From: Epiperipatus broadwayi
Taxonomy: Eukaryota > Onychophora > Udeonychophora > Euonychophora > Peripatidae
DNA length: 64,000 bases
Assembly: GCA_028023455.1 (NCBI GenBank)
Contig: JAQFVV010001081.1
Coordinates: forward strand, 42,501 to 106,500
Direction of reading: 5' to 3'
Each line of letters begins with the position of its first letter. Positions within the stretch are counted from its first letter, which is position 1. The position numbers and the translations under genes were made by a program. Shown in pieces: positions 1-13,956 of this stretch. The notes beneath the pieces are model-generated. The model worked only from the letters and a program-made list of their open reading frames with translations, searched no databases and had not been told where the DNA came from.

Positions 1-65
1 ACTGGCAAATAAATTGGTGATTTTTTATATAAACCTAAAGACAGAATATTTTGGAACACCAAGTA

Positions 66-421
66 GTTTATGAAATTCCTTGTTTGGAGTGCTCAGGAAT
101 CTATGTGGGTCAAACTAATAGAGGGATAAATGTCAGACTTAATGAACATAGAAATGCTTTTTATCAAAAAAATAGCACATCAGTTTTTACTTCCCATTTT
201 TTAAAAAATTGGTCACAAGTCTGATTTTTCATGATACAAAAATACTTGCTAATTTGAAAAGATATGATTTAGGAACCATGAGAGAGTCAATTGAAATATT
301 AAAAAAATCTACTACTAGTTTAATTAGGGCTGACAAAGCACAATGTATTTCAGCTATGTGGAAACCTCTCATTTTATTTAATATTAACTTAAAATTAATA
401 GGTGAAATAACAGAGAAATAA
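66..421 (+). pseudogene. PLE GIY-YIG endonuclease fragment
   Basis: C-terminal part of a Penelope-like element polyprotein, the GIY-YIG nuclease domain that nicks target DNA. From 66 the frame reads VYEIPCLECSGIYVGQTNRG, giving the paired tyrosine/IYVG motif, followed by an NVRLNEH segment. The frame then shifts near 200 in an A/T run, and the downstream frame (209-421) carries the usual distal part with DTKILANLKRYDLGTMRESI. No RT domain is visible upstream because the window starts here. It is broken by the frameshift, so probably dead. Family assignment is sure; the exact PLE clade is not. Confidence 0.8.
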
Positions 422-614
422 AAGTTTTGATAAGCCTCATATTGTGAATGCTGAACTACTTCAATGTGAATCTCATTTCTCATCTCACACATAGTCATAT
501 TATTGTTTGAGATCTAACAATTTTTCTTTCAAAAGTTAACCTTGATAATGGCAGATGCTAGTCTGTCAAAATATCGGTATGTAATGGAAAATAATGCATG
601 GTGCAGCCCAAAAC

Positions 615-615
<1 letters not shown>

Positions 616-663
<48 letters not shown>
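616..663. repeat. (TA)n microsatellite at left edge of LTR element
   Basis: Uninterrupted TA dinucleotides ending at the first base of the LTR element at 664. The right edge of the same element (6637) is also followed directly by (TA)n, so this is the split target. Confidence 0.95.
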
Positions 664-666
<3 letters not shown>

Positions 667-1837
667 ACCAGGTTTAACCGCTGAAACCACTTACTTATAC
701 ATATATATATATATATATATATAAGTTTTGGCTGGTTTCAAACTCTTTCCTAATACATTTATAATCTTATAAATGTTACGTGGACAAACCGGCAAGTTCG
801 AGCAAAATGGAAGATCTTATTGATAGTGTTAACTATCAACAATGGCCAATCTTGGCTGCTAGATTCAAACCCCTACTATCCAAATACTTTATTTGTTTCG
901 GGGTAAACCCCGGGCACCAGCTAGTCTGAGGACTAATGTATTCGGGCAGTAGGCTCATAATCCAGTGCTCAAAACATTCCCTAAATCTAGCTCAGTCTAA
1001 TTTTAATTCAATAACAAAATTATACAAAACAGTGGTGGAAAGAATTAATAAAAAGGTTGGTAAAAAGAATTGACTGACAAATAAAGTTTAAGTTTGAAGA
1101 CATTTTATTTTAATTAACATTAATTAAGTTTAAAGATAATTTATTACCCAACATTTATTGACTAAATTTAAACATCTTTATAAATCTAATATAATATACA
1201 CACATTCTAAATTAACATTTCTAAACTAGTTTAAATATTCTTGTAGATTTTAATAGTAGAACACTGGTATTTATCTAATTTAACTAATAACAGTGATATA
1301 ATGATTATGCACATATTAACTCATATATCATTCACAAATATAATAATAAAGCATTAATAGCATTTGAAACTTAAACACACATATCAATAGTTCATTTTAT
1401 GTATGATAGAGTTCATATAATTTGAATATTGAATATTTACAAATTACAGCAGTGGTTACTACGTATAAATTATAATAAATCAATGTCTACCTAGGATTTT
1501 TGGAAAGGGGATATTGCTTGTTGTTGGCTGCTTCTGTAGGATTATATCTAATCGGTTAGATTTAGACGTTTCTTGAAGAGATTTTATGCGAATCCATTGG
1601 ATTTATTCTTGAAGATAGTTGAACATTTTATGGAGGATTTCTGAGTTGTTATGCAGACATTATTTCATATGCAGGTTTTGGTGATCTTGTTGGACTAAAA
1701 AGGCTGAAGCACGAGCATATATTTCCAAAAGCTGCTCAACAATGCATTTTTGTTTCTGAATACATAATAGAAATGCACCATTATCTCAACTGAAACAAGA
1801 CTGTCACTGCAAACTAGACTGAAAAAACTCACTCAAT
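664..1837 (-). repeat. 3' LTR, truncated at its U3 side
   Basis: Closely matches 4919-6033 throughout, including the block around 900-935 (GGGTAAACCCCGGGCACCAG) and the CCTAGG block near 1490. Homology stops at about 1837/6033, so the upstream U3 with its TATA box is missing from this copy. A 40-bp difference lies at 1780-1815. Minus-strand terminus is GGTACA at 664. Confidence 0.75.
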
Positions 1838-3730
1838 TAATATCTTTTACTTAACATACAAAGGACAATCTGTTTTGACTATCCTTTCCTTCTATCTTTG
1901 CCAAATACATTGCTCACAATGATCTAAATCAAACTAATTTTGTGGCACAGGGATCTTTTGGAAATGATGCGGAAGCAGATTCGCTGACTTACACCGACTT
2001 ACACATGTATAAAATCGAAACTTCATTTGCCGATTCTCTTGATCGGACTTGGAAAAAGAAAGGGTCTCTGCAAAATGGCAGGAATTTTCAACTGTCCATT
2101 TTCGACTTACGCTTTGGAAAGAGGAATGATCACTGACAAGTCTGTTATGGGTACTAAAACTTATCCAGTTGGCAGCTTTAAACATATCTTTAACTAAATT
2201 TATTTCTATACTACCCTCATTCCCTTTTGGTCTAGATAAATTCCTACACATGTGTATATGTGCCGCATAATTCTACACCTACTAATATTCTAGATATCGA
2301 GTTATTACTGGACTTGCTTACAGGGAATCTATAATCAATAAATCCCTTATTGCACACATCATGAGGTGCAGCAGTGCCAAGAAAATAACCTAAAAGGATA
2401 TCTGGGTAAATACATTTAAAATGCGCATCATGAGGTATCGTATTTACCGAATATTACCAGTGTATGTGCACATATATACACATGTATACTTACACACTCT
2501 TAATACACCTTAGATTGACTTTATGTTTTTATTACTAATCTTACAACATTATTTTTAAATTCATATGAACATTATTCTAACATTTGTATTAATCTAATCT
2601 CACAATATTATTTTCAATCCTTACTCAACTTTTTTATTGATGTGCATGTATTCTGAAAAACTATTTTACTTTATTACGATTACTCAACTTTTATTTTAAC
2701 TATTTGACCTACTTATTTATTTACGAACATTTTTCTTAATTAATATGTGTGTTGATCACTTTTCCTAAGTATTGACCACCTCAAATTCTTATTTTTCTAG
2801 AGTGCATTTTTAGTTTTTTTCATCATTAGGTAATAAATGTAATATTAAGAAAAGCAGGCAGCAAAATATAAGGCAATTCAACATACAGATCGACTTTGTG
2901 CTGATTTAAACCAACTTTTAATTTCTTGCGGAAGTCGTGATTACAGCATGGGCAACTGTTGTGCACAACGGATCATGAAAAGGGACTTTAAGATTGCGAA
3001 TGGCAGGACTATCTCTACTGCACATTCGACTTACTAAAATATTTATTTTATTTGGTTACTGGGAATTTTTTCCTCCAGATTTATTAATTTTTATATGCCA
3101 GGATTTTTCTACTGGTGCATCATCATCAGTATTATTTATTCTTCACACTACCCATCTGTAGAACAAAGACATCACAAGAAAAGACTTAATCCAAACAAAA
3201 GTCAGGCCTGAAATTTATATCTTTGCCCAAATACTCGCACACACCTCAATCCTAATTTAATACACTTTTTTTTTAAATTTTATTTGATAATGTTGTATTT
3301 TCATTAATACTTTCATTATACACTTATTTATTTCATTTTTATTTTTAAAGAATTATTTTTACTCTCCCTTTTTTAAAAAAAAAATAAACATTTTCATTTT
3401 GCTTGTCTATTTTAAATTTACACATTTATTTTGTTTGCGTCATGCTCCGCTACGTTCTAGATTTATGAGCTGGGATATCAATATAATCGATAAGACATAA
3501 TCAAAGATTTTGACATACATTGTTTTATCGTTGCTTTGACATTTTAAAAACCTCTAAGATTGTTATTTTATTTTACTAAGACTAACTTTAATCATTTTAA
3601 ATTATTCAAACTAACTTGATACTCATTTTTTCATTTATTTCATTAAACTTGGTTAAACATTTTCCATTATTCCGAGTCCATGGTCGTTAATAACTAGGTC
3701 AAGCCGGTGAATCTGTCAAATTATATATTT
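1838..3730 (-). other. internal region of LTR element without recognisable genes
   Basis: Lies between the truncated 3' LTR and the Gag-like frame. A minus-strand frame at 1934-2251 (105 residues) and short direct repeats such as CATCATGAGGT near 2358 and 2427 are visible. Nothing resembles protease, RT or integrase. AT-rich and probably decayed. Confidence 0.5.
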
Positions 3731-4476
3731 TTAATTTTTGTCAGGCGGTTCTTTTTTTCTACATACTAACTCTATAATATAAACTGCCTTTCCTCTCTTA
3801 TCTATCCTGCTTTTATAATTTATTACATTATCTCTCTCTCTTTCCATTCTATTTTCAATTTTGTAAATCAGAAAACCTTGATATTTAGACAAACTCCGAA
3901 TTACTTCAATCTGGGAATATTTTTTTCTATGCTTTCTTTTTTTAAATCTATTTTTAAATTTACAAACATGGACGTTTACTTTAAACCTTTTATTTTTAAT
4001 TCTTTGTAAAAACTCTTTTACGCTGTCTTCTACCTTGAACTTATATTTCTCTTCTATTTCTTGGTCTACATTTGTTTCTACTTTATATGTTGCAACGCTA
4101 TTTGATTCTAATTTAATTTTTATGTCTTTTATCACCTCAACTTCCCTTTCATCTTCCTGATTTTCTTTAACTAAATCTCCCTTTATAATTTCTTGGTTCT
4201 TCTCTACCTTTCCTGCAATTTCACATCTTATTTCCTTCATTTCTTTTTTTATCTTTTTCTGGCCCATTTTGATCTGGTCTTTTAACATCTCAAGCATTTC
4301 CGCTTGCCCTTCCAACTTACTCTTGATTTCATTATTTTGTTTTTTAAGCTCTTTGGCTATTTTTTTATATTCTTCGCTGTTTCTTTTTGTTTTTCAAACA
4401 AGCTGGTTAGTAAAGGTATGATTTGTCTTTTTTCCTTGTTGGGGCTATTTTGTATATTTTTACTTTGAGTCTCCAT
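3731..4476 (-). pseudogene. Gag-like coiled-coil protein of the LTR element
   Basis: Minus-strand reading starts METQSKNIQNSPNKEKRQ (ATG at 4476) and runs into a frameshift near 4360. The main frame, down to 3731, is rich in Lys/Glu/Ile/Met and has a heptad-like coiled coil (KIAKELKKQNNEIK, then MLEMLKDQIKMGQKKIKKE). The C-terminal half is basic. The N-terminal layout resembles the Gag-like frame at 63411-64000. It sits about 420 bases downstream of the primer-binding-site-like block, where gag is expected. No zinc knuckle is seen. Function as Gag is inferred from position and coiled-coil content. Confidence 0.55.
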
Positions 4477-4892
4477 TTTGGCTTTATTTTATTTATTTTT
4501 TCTAATTTATAATTTTAAACACTTTTTATCATTATTTTTAATACCATATTTTATTCACTTTAATAAGTTTACTAATTATTATTTTATTTATTTCTTACTA
4601 ACCTGGAAATACATGCTGACTCCGCTCCTCCTTTGTCCATTTTTCTCCACCCAATCTTAATGCTTTAACTCCACCCAAACATCCAATTGTCTCTGATTTA
4701 ACATAATGATTTATTTTAGATAATGTAAATAGCGTAAATCTCTTTTGATTTAAAGAAAACAAAGTTTTCAGTCAATTCTTTTTTTTAAAAAAAAAAAATT
4801 AAAACGCGTTAACATACGTAATTTAACTTTTGTAAAGAAAATTTTTTTTAACAAGAAACAAAGTATTTATTTACTATTGTTTCTTAGGTCCA

Positions 4893-4914
4893 GCCCCAAA
4901 CATTGGGAAAGCCA
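4893..4914 (-). other. primer-binding-site-like block of LTR element
   Basis: On the minus strand TGGCTTTCCCAATG then TTTGGGGC follows the LTR terminus GGTACA after a 4-nt gap. The element at 20782 has the equivalent TGGTGCCCAATGTGGGGC. Both resemble a lysine-tRNA type PBS. The match is by eye. Confidence 0.5.
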
Positions 4915-4918
4915 TTTA

Positions 4919-6297
4919 TGTACCGGGTCGAACCACTGAAACCACTAACTTATACATATATATAAGTTTTGGCCGGTTTCAAACTCCTTCCTAATACATT
5001 TATAATCTTATAATGTTATGTGGATGAACTGGCACATTTGAGCAAAATGGGAGATCTTATTGATAGCTTTAACTATCAACAATGGCCCATCTTGACTGCT
5101 AGATTCAAATCCCTACTATCCAAATACTTTATTTGTTTTGGAGTAAACCCCAGGGTGCCAGCTAGTCTGAGGACTAACATATTCGGGCAGTAGGCTCATA
5201 ATCCAGCACTCAAAACATTCTCTAAAACTAGCTCAGTCTAATTTTAATTCAATAACAAAATTATACAAAATTAGTGGTGGAAAAAATTAATAAAAAGGTT
5301 GGTAAAAAGAATTGACCGACAAATAAAGTTTAAGTTTGAAGACATTTTATTTTAATTAACATTAATTAAGTTTAAAGATAATTTATTACCCAACATTTAT
5401 TGACTAAATTTAAACATCTTTATAAATCTAATATAATACACACACATTCTAAATTAACATTTCGAAGCTGTAGATTTTAATAGTAGAACACTGGTATTTA
5501 TCTAATTTAACTAATAACACTGATATAATGATCACCCACATATTAACTCATATATCATTCAAAATATAATAATAAAGCATTAATAGCATTTGAAACTTAA
5601 ACACACATATCAATAGTTCATTTTATGTATGATAGAGTTCATATAATTTGAATCTTGAATATTTATGAATTACAGCAGTGGCTACTACATATAAATTATA
5701 ATAAATAAATATTTACCTAGGAATTTTGGAATGGGGATATTGCTTGTTGTTGGCTGCTTCTGTAGGATTATATCTAACTGGTTAGATTTGGATGTTTCTT
5801 GAAGAGATTTTATGCAAATCCATTGGCTTTATTTTTGAAAACAGTTGAACGTTTGATGGAGGATTTCTGAGTTGTTATGCAGACATTATTTTACAGGCAG
5901 GTTTTGATGATCTTGTTGGACTAAAAAGGCTGATGCATGAGTGAATATTTCCAAAAGCTGCTCAACAATGCAGTTTTGTTTCTGAATACATAATAGAAAT
6001 GCACTAGACTGAAAAAAGTCACTCAATTAATTGTCCGATAAAAAAAGTCTATTTATACCTGTAACGTGTTGTCCATGTAGTATCCTCCGGCAAATATCTG
6101 TTGTCGAATTCCATTGGTAATTAATCCTATGACAACGTGTTTTTGACAATTGTTTAATTAGTAGTAGCTTTCATAAACATATTGTTTTTTATATCTTTAA
6201 TTAGTAGCCCACTGCTGGTGTGGTTTTTTTAAATCTTTATTTAACTTAATAGCCATCGCTGTGTTTCCCAAATATAATTTCTTTTTTAACTTTCATT

Positions 6298-6335
<38 letters not shown>

Positions 6336-6634
6336 TATTATTCTAACACACATATATTTATTTACACTTGCATGCACATATATAAATTATTATAATAAGC
6401 TTGAATGAAAAGAGATTTATATTTTTTTAAAATTTTAAATTACTTATTTTTATGAATACTAATTTAGAAAAACTTTACTTTCTTTTATAACACTTTTAGT
6501 TTGACTTTAAGAAAAACCCCTTCCCACTTTTAATCTTTTATTTCAAACTCTTTTACAAAAGATTTTTTTATTTTTCATTTTAATATTTTTTTAGACAAAA
6601 TTATTTTATATACATGTGCCAAATTGGCCTTGGC

Positions 6635-6637
<3 letters not shown>
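4919..6637 (-). repeat. 5' LTR, full length (1.72 kb)
   Basis: Begins TGTGCCAAGG at 6637 with a terminal near-palindrome (TGTGCCAA/TTTGGCACA) and ends GGTACA at 4919. It carries a TATA box at 6049-6057, a poly-pyrimidine stretch, a CCTAGGTAAA splice-donor-like block at 5713 and an internal (TA)n at 6299-6332. Length agrees with the LTRs at 17493, 20782 and 50821. Confidence 0.75.
6049..6057 (-). promoter_or_regulatory. TATA box of LTR promoter
   Basis: Minus strand reads GGTATAAATAGAC, a consensus TATA box 580 bases into the LTR. The same GGTATAAA context recurs in the LTRs at 18098, 21909, 52080 and 57232. Confidence 0.65.

Positions 6638-6676
<39 letters not shown>
6638..6676. repeat. (TA)n microsatellite at right edge of LTR element
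   Basis: Uninterrupted TA dinucleotides starting at the first base after the element terminus GGCACA. Confidence 0.95.
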
Positions 6677-6678
<2 letters not shown>

Positions 6679-7341
6679 GGATCACAGCTAGATAAAAAGC
6701 TGTCTGACCTACAGATGCCTCACAGATTTGGGTGACCAAAATGTAATGGATCAACTTATGAGAAAAACAGTTTTTCACAAATCTTCTACATATTTGAACA
6801 AGCCAAAATATAATGGATAAGTGCTGTACTTGGATAGCACTGAAAATATAACTGGTAGACAGATAAATAAGCTGATCCATAAATGGATTTATAATAACCT
6901 AAACTTATATTATAATATATTCATGAATTTTTGAGGCAACAACGAGTCTAAAATAAATATTTGTATTTGGCAAAATTGAGTGTATAGTATGACATATATG
7001 ACTAAATATTTTAATAATCAAGTCGTTTGTGTAATAGAATTAATTGTGTAATAGGTAAATCAAATGATGCCTAGATTAATATTAAATATAAATTTATTAA
7101 ACATCAACTCATTGAATTGGTTAAAATGAACAAAACATAATTTTAATCTTTAAGAATTGTAATCTAATGTAATTTATTGTACACTTATAATCTATTCCTG
7201 CCAGATTGCAATTGCTAGATATGATATATACTTAAAGATCATTGGCATGCATATTCACAAAGGGATTAAATACATAATCTTTCACACAATATAAAAATAA
7301 TTTTTATTAGTATTATTTTGTCTCACATTCTTTAAATTAAG

Positions 7342-7413
7342 TAATGCTTTCATTATAATGGTCATTATATATATATATATATATATATATATAATGACCA
7401 TTATAATGAAAGC

Positions 7414-7420
<7 letters not shown>
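7342..7420. repeat. perfect palindrome with (TA)n centre
   Basis: TAATGCTTTCATTATAATGG is followed by TCATTATA, a TA run and then the exact reverse complement, ending at AAGCATTA. The arms outside the TA run are 26 bases or more without a mismatch. A second (TA)n follows at 7416-7457. Confidence 0.85.
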
Positions 7421-7458
<38 letters not shown>

Positions 7459-10400
7459 CTTAAATGTTAAATATTGTCTACATTTTAATTTTGATTTATT
7501 TTCTAAAGTTTATGTCAATGATAAACTTAAATCTTAATTACTTGATGTATTAGCTGAATGTATGTGCCAAATGATAAATGGTCAGCATTAATAATTTAAA
7601 TTATTAAAAGAAAGAAAATTTAAAAGATATTTATTAGTGTGTTACTATTATTTATTTGATTATTAAAAAAAGATAATAGTTATTTGATTAGATAATTTAA
7701 AATATTTATTTATTGGCATTCATTACCATGTATGATGTTTAACAGTCAGATTGCATTCCTATTGTCCCTAGTTTCTTCTTTAACATTTCCATGATGACAA
7801 GTGAGATGTAGGTTCAATATTCATTGTATTATTAGATGATATCCAACTATTTACTTTATAAATGTCATGATCCATTGCAAATGTAATGGGTCCATGGATT
7901 TGAATGGTCAGGACTGCATTTGTTAGTATCCAACTAATTTATTCATGCAGATATTAACTGAGGACAGTTCATATTCTGTCACTCCCACATGATATCTACT
8001 CACAGTACATTAAAATTTTTATTGCAAATTCACAGACTGTTAATAAAAGTGAGTAAACTAAAACAAAATTAAGTATATGTGTTTTTGCTAAGCTTTTCTC
8101 ATTCCTCTGGTAACAATAATAATATGGTCCTTTTTAATAGTTCATGGAGCATGATTTTTTTTTCAAACTTAATAAAGATCATTTTTGATATGACATCAAA
8201 ATATTTTATTTTAAATTTTAATAAATAAAACATCCATTCATTTTGCATTCACTCAAAATTAAAAATATTTATTAAATATAGAATTTCTAATTGCTTTCTT
8301 TGTTGATATTATCTATAAAAAGATAATAAATGATAATTGTGCATGTCATCACAATATATATATATATTTTGAAACAAAAAGAATTATTCTTATATCTTTA
8401 GTTTCTTTTTTTTTTTTTTCTCTCTTCCCCCCTCTCCCTTACCTAAATTTGAACTTTTTGGTAATGAATTGTGTGTGTAACAATATTTAAAATATATAGA
8501 TATATGTAGAATTTACCATAAACATGCACACATTTTGATATCAAATTTAAGGCAATAAATAAAGATACATATAATTTAGATTTCTTCTTTTAGTTATATA
8601 AAAATATTATTTTTATATTATTTTTATTTATTTATATAAAGATATATAAATTCAGATATTTATTTTGAATTGTAAAATCCGTTATTTATTGCTTTGTTTA
8701 AATTTTCTTTAGTAATAATTTTAGAAATAGATTGTAATATTTAATTAAAAGTAAAAATAATCATATGTTCCCTTTTGTATTTGAAATCTTAAAAGCAATG
8801 GTCGGTGAGAGATAATAGATTAATAAAAAGAAAAATTCCCTAAAAAGTAATTATAAAATGTAAAATGTAAATGTAAACAATAAAAATGCAGCTTTCTCTA
8901 TAATTAAAATTAACAAAATGCATTGATTATCCTCAGGGCAGATTAAGTGGAATCCAAAAATAAACTATGACAAAAATGTGAAAGATAAGATATAAGAAAA
9001 GAGGCCATTTTAGACTTGCTAGAAACTTTCACTTTAACTTTAGCTTTGCTCTCGATCAGAGAGTCTCTAGATATATATTAATTTACCTGCCACCATATGC
9101 ATGAGAAGTAAGCACCCAGACTATTCTCCATCCGGAGATGGCCTATCGTATGTCAAACCTTCCATTGCCTTTCATAAATTCAACCACAAAGATCTGCTGC
9201 CTAAAATAATGAGAAAGCTGCTGCTGATGTTAAATTAAATGAACCACCTAAATACAGAAAAGAACTGCTAATGCTAGAATTATGAACAATTTGCTACTGA
9301 CCAATGAATCGGAAAACTTCTCATAAAACAGGTACCTGTGTCCAAATTCTCTAGAGTACTCTACTACTATCCAGCTATGCTTATTCATTCTTTATATAAC
9401 TTATAAACTATAAATTGTAGAACTATCATTTGTAATGCTATAAATTTAATAATTAATATGTAAACTTCTTTAATAATCTAGCCTGCCTAACTCTATCTTT
9501 CTTGGGTACGTATTTCTAAAATCTACATTTATTATTTAATTATCGCATGCTCATAATTTTCTAAGTACAAATCTATGATCGTTTGAAAGAGTGGATGCGT
9601 GTCAAATTTTCATTAATATTTACTTTCATAAATAACTTAATATTTTCATACAAACGACATGCATTCAATGCTTCCTTTATTGTAATGCAGGAGTCTACTG
9701 CTTAGCAAATGGCTGAAATATTAGTTGTAAAAATCCTCCAGTTTATATATATTGTTTTATATTTTATGAAATCTTGATTAATAATTCCATAAAATTGCAT
9801 TTCTTTGAGAGTCGCAAACATTCATTATTAAATGTTGATCATGTATGGCTGAGTTATAAAATATATTTCAATCTTACCAGAATCGTTTATACATTATACA
9901 TGTGTTACGTTTTAGAGACGCGATGACCCATTATGAGCCTTGAATATTCCGGATTCTATAGGGTTGAAATTAACCCCAATCATCATACACAAGCTGACAA
10001 ATGAATGTCCCATAGGACTTGATGACCGTCATGCAGCCAGCAGGCAAATCATGGCATGAACCACTTGTCCCTGGTTATGCTTATGTGACACCTTACTTTT
10101 TCAGGCCTATGGCAAATGCCAACCCGTATTTATAAACTCATTTACAGCTTTGAAGTTTCAATATACTACCACTTCCTATCACCTTTCTAAATGTACCACA
10201 TGTTTTCTTTTATTAACTTTATTACTCTATGTATAACTCTGTCCCTGCATTGTTGACAATTCACTCTCAAATAAATGTTTGCCCTTAATTATTAAAAAAT
10301 ATCTTTAATTAAATAAATATATGTCCACCGCTACTATTATAAATCTTATTTTAGACTCTTGCATTGCAAAGGTATAAATCCCTAAAGGCATGCCTTAGAA

Positions 10401-11150
10401 ATACTTGCTCGAAAATTTTAGGTAGCTAGATTACGTCATCAAATAAATATGTTCCTCTTTGTAAATATAACAGTATCGGAAAGTTCCGCTACTGAGATTT
10501 AAATCTTGCCAAAAATTATTAGTTTTACTGTTAAATGATATATTATAATGTTTTAATAAATAATTTCAAACTATATGTCTGTCGTTACTTCTTTATTTAT
10601 TTATTCGATACCCATTCAATATGTTTCCTTGCTTCTTTAAATATAAATATGTAAGATTAATGTTCTGATTAGCTAACTTGAAATAAAATCATGAATCTCT
10701 TGCATACCCTTATCACCATGCCTAAATAAATAATTACTAATGTTGCATAAGATGCATTGTTTTGTAGATTGTATTGTGGAAGCGATAAACTATGTTCGAA
10801 CTCAGTACTACAGGTAGCTTCACTATCTAGATGGCACTGCAGTTCTGTGTGGTGGTCAAATTCTGCACTATGTTAATGAATCACACATTTCTGACCATTA
10901 CAATATATTGTACCGGTCAAAACATGTTTATCCATTTAACATGAGCTGGAACTCACAAAATGTACTTCAAACCCAGTCAAGCCCGAGATTTAGGTCAATG
11001 ACCAGCCTGGATTGGAACCCACTCTCTAAGCCCCAGATCAAACACCTAATGAATAACATAATAGTTATGGCACATGAGAATTAATTTTAATCTGGTCCAC
11101 TAGCAAAGTGGAGAAGACAATAAGACATCTATTAACTATGACTAAACTAA

Positions 11151-11174
11151 TATATATATATATATATATATATA
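11151..11174. repeat. (TA)n microsatellite
   Basis: Twelve uninterrupted TA units. Confidence 0.9.
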
Positions 11175-12131
11175 AGCATGGTTGTACTTTTGGAAGCGTA
11201 GAAAAGAGGAATTCAAACTACTCAGACAAGTTGGATAATAAAAATATAGTTTAATATAGTGACAAATTGTTTACATACATTTATAAATTAATTGCAAACA
11301 TTAGTATGTGCATGAATGAGCAAGCGGTAGATGATTACATAATGTCATTCATGCTATTATATTTCATATGCTCTTTTATTAGCTAAATAATATATTATAA
11401 ATAAACATACATCTTTGGTGGGTCAAATATTAAGATGCCAATTGATTATTAGAAAGAATTTACATAAAATTGCTATTAATGCTTTTATATATGGTTCTGA
11501 AACGTAGTGACTAACATATGATTTCGGGGAGTGTTCTGAGATTCATTATATATATATATAAGAAAACTATTTTCATGCAATTACAGTCATGAAAATAAAT
11601 AAAATACATTTGATAACATATTTGATTATATGACAAAATACTTAATGAACCTTTTTTTAATTAGTGCTGGTAAGAATAACACTTTATTTTCCCCAAGGCA
11701 TATAAATACTCTTAAATACAGAAATGAGTTATGATGGTGGGATTGTTTAAGACTGAAATAAATTTAATTAATAAAACTAGAAGTAATTGGCCTTTATATA
11801 TATTTTAAGCAGAATGCAATTTTAATATTAGAACAATAAAACTGGGTCACAAAGCAAAAGAAATAATAATACGAAGAAGTTGGTGGTGCTAACATAATAG
11901 CCAAGAAATAACAGGAAAAGTCATGCTTCTGGATGAAAGACGAAGTGGATAGGCATGCTGTGGACATTGCCAATGTGCAGGCCTTTTTTTAACGAAGAAA
12001 GTGGATAGGCATAGCATGTGCCAGACTTAGGGAATCACCACCAAGGTCAACTATCCTCAGAACAAGGCTTTAAAAATAAATCTATGGGTTTGAACTTGCC
12101 ACAACCCCCAAATTAGAATATTGAAAGCATG

Positions 12132-12133
<2 letters not shown>

Positions 12134-12200
<67 letters not shown>
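12134..12200. repeat. (TA)n microsatellite
   Basis: About 33 uninterrupted TA units. Confidence 0.95.
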
Positions 12201-12202
<2 letters not shown>

Positions 12203-12330
12203 AAGATAGGCCAAATGTCAGTAATGCAGTAGTGATAAAAGTCACTAACAACATTGAATAAGTTTTACTGCTTTAAAATAAATGCCCCTAATTTGAATAC
12301 CATAATTTATACAAATAATATGCTATGCAG

Positions 12331-12450
<120 letters not shown>

Positions 12451-13869
12451 CTAATACGTTAAGATTTTATTTAGTAAAAGAAACATTAAGATTTACCCCC
12501 TTCCCTTTTCTATTATTTAAAATAATTCAATGCCACCTTCGTGTATTTCATAACAACTGAGAATATTCAGGCATATATTTGAAGAGTAAATAAAAAAGAC
12601 TAGTAGTTATATAGAAAACAAATAATCAGTCACCTTTTCAGAATTGAATAACATTTATAAAATAAATAAGGTTTCAAAGTGTTAATTAGCTTGAATTCTC
12701 AATTCACCCCACATAGAAAATCCAGAGTTAATCAAATATATTTTTATACTATAACATAAATAAAATGTTGTCTCATGAAACAATCTGGTGAGTGTATTAA
12801 TTAATAATGCATTATATTGTAAGGGGACATTAATAATCTTAATTCATGAAGGTTTACTTAAAAAGCTAAGAAAAGATTTTACAAAATTCAACTCACCAGA
12901 TTGCTTGAGATTGGCATAATAATTATAACTAAAATAGATATATTAAATCAAGTAATAAATAAATGACCGCACCAAAATTAAAGAAAGTAAGAGCATATGA
13001 GAGAGAATTAAATTTATAGAAATTATTTGAGAGTAATTTACATATTATATATTAGAAATAAAGTTAAATGATACATTAGGAGAAAAAGTCTTGATAATAG
13101 AGTTTGATATTAGTTAGAGTAGTTTTACTTGTGGCTTAAAAATTTACCTTGCACTATTTTAAGAGTCCATATTTTAAAGTCTGCTCATGCATGGCAATTG
13201 AAATGCAAGTTCTTCAGTGACAGAAAGCTTCTATTAGCATATTAAAGTTCTTAGGTCAGGCTTTTACTTCACTCTTGGGCAGCAGAATGGTATAGCCATG
13301 GAAGATGATGACCCAACAGGGCTGAAAATGCTGGTGAACTTACTACTACATCATTTATAGTTTCATAGCGACATGTAGCATGTTATCAATATAGTTCTCT
13401 CAATAGTAGCTAATCTCTTGTTGATTTAAAATTTGGCCATTTTATACTCTGCTCAGGTATTTCTGGAATGCTTTTAATTACTTAGTTCTAGCCTTAAAAT
13501 CTAATCTCTGATCTAACAGAAATTTTACATTTCATTGTTCATTGTTTTTGAAAGATGCAACATTAGATAATGTCCAAAAATAAAATAAAATCTATTTCCA
13601 GATTAAAAATAGATTTGACAAAAATGTTTATACCAAAATAAAATTTTAATCTTAATCCCATTTTAAGTAAAAACTTTAATTAAAGATACTTTCCCCAGAT
13701 TAACACAATAGTGTTCCCAATGCTTTAATTATTTTTGGGCAATTAACAATACATCTTCCATCTTGGATTTTATAAAATACAGTTTAATAGAGAGAAAAAA
13801 AAGTACTTTAAAAGAAAAAGTTATATAAATGACATATAATAAAATATTTAAAAAATCAATATTTTGTTA

Positions 13870-13870
<1 letters not shown>

Positions 13871-13953
<83 letters not shown>
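13871..13953. repeat. (TA)n microsatellite, about 41 units
   Basis: One of the longest pure TA tracts in the window. The frame across it is only poly(Ile-Tyr) and is not taken as a gene. Confidence 0.95.

Positions 13954-13956
<3 letters not shown>

Larger units (their letters stand above)
664..6637 (-). mobile_element. LTR retrotransposon inserted in (TA)n, non-autonomous
   Basis: About 6.0 kb element read on the minus strand. Its outer termini are TGTGCC (minus start at 6637) and GGTACA (minus end at 664), and both abut (TA)n tracts. Two direct copies of LTR sequence are present: 4919-6637, and 664-1837, which lacks its upstream ~600 bp. A primer-binding-site-like block (minus strand, about 4893-4914, with CCCAATGTTTGGGGC) follows the 5' LTR. 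The ~3 kb internal region holds only a coiled-coil Gag-like reading frame; no RT, RNase H or integrase is visible. Consistent with a Ty3/gypsy-derived LARD-type element, though the superfamily is inferred. Confidence 0.75.

Noticed and set aside
10800-11045. Possible tRNA-derived SINE with a B-box-like GGTTCCAATCC on the minus strand near 11020
   Set aside because: No A box at the right distance, no acceptor pairing and no tail could be seen.
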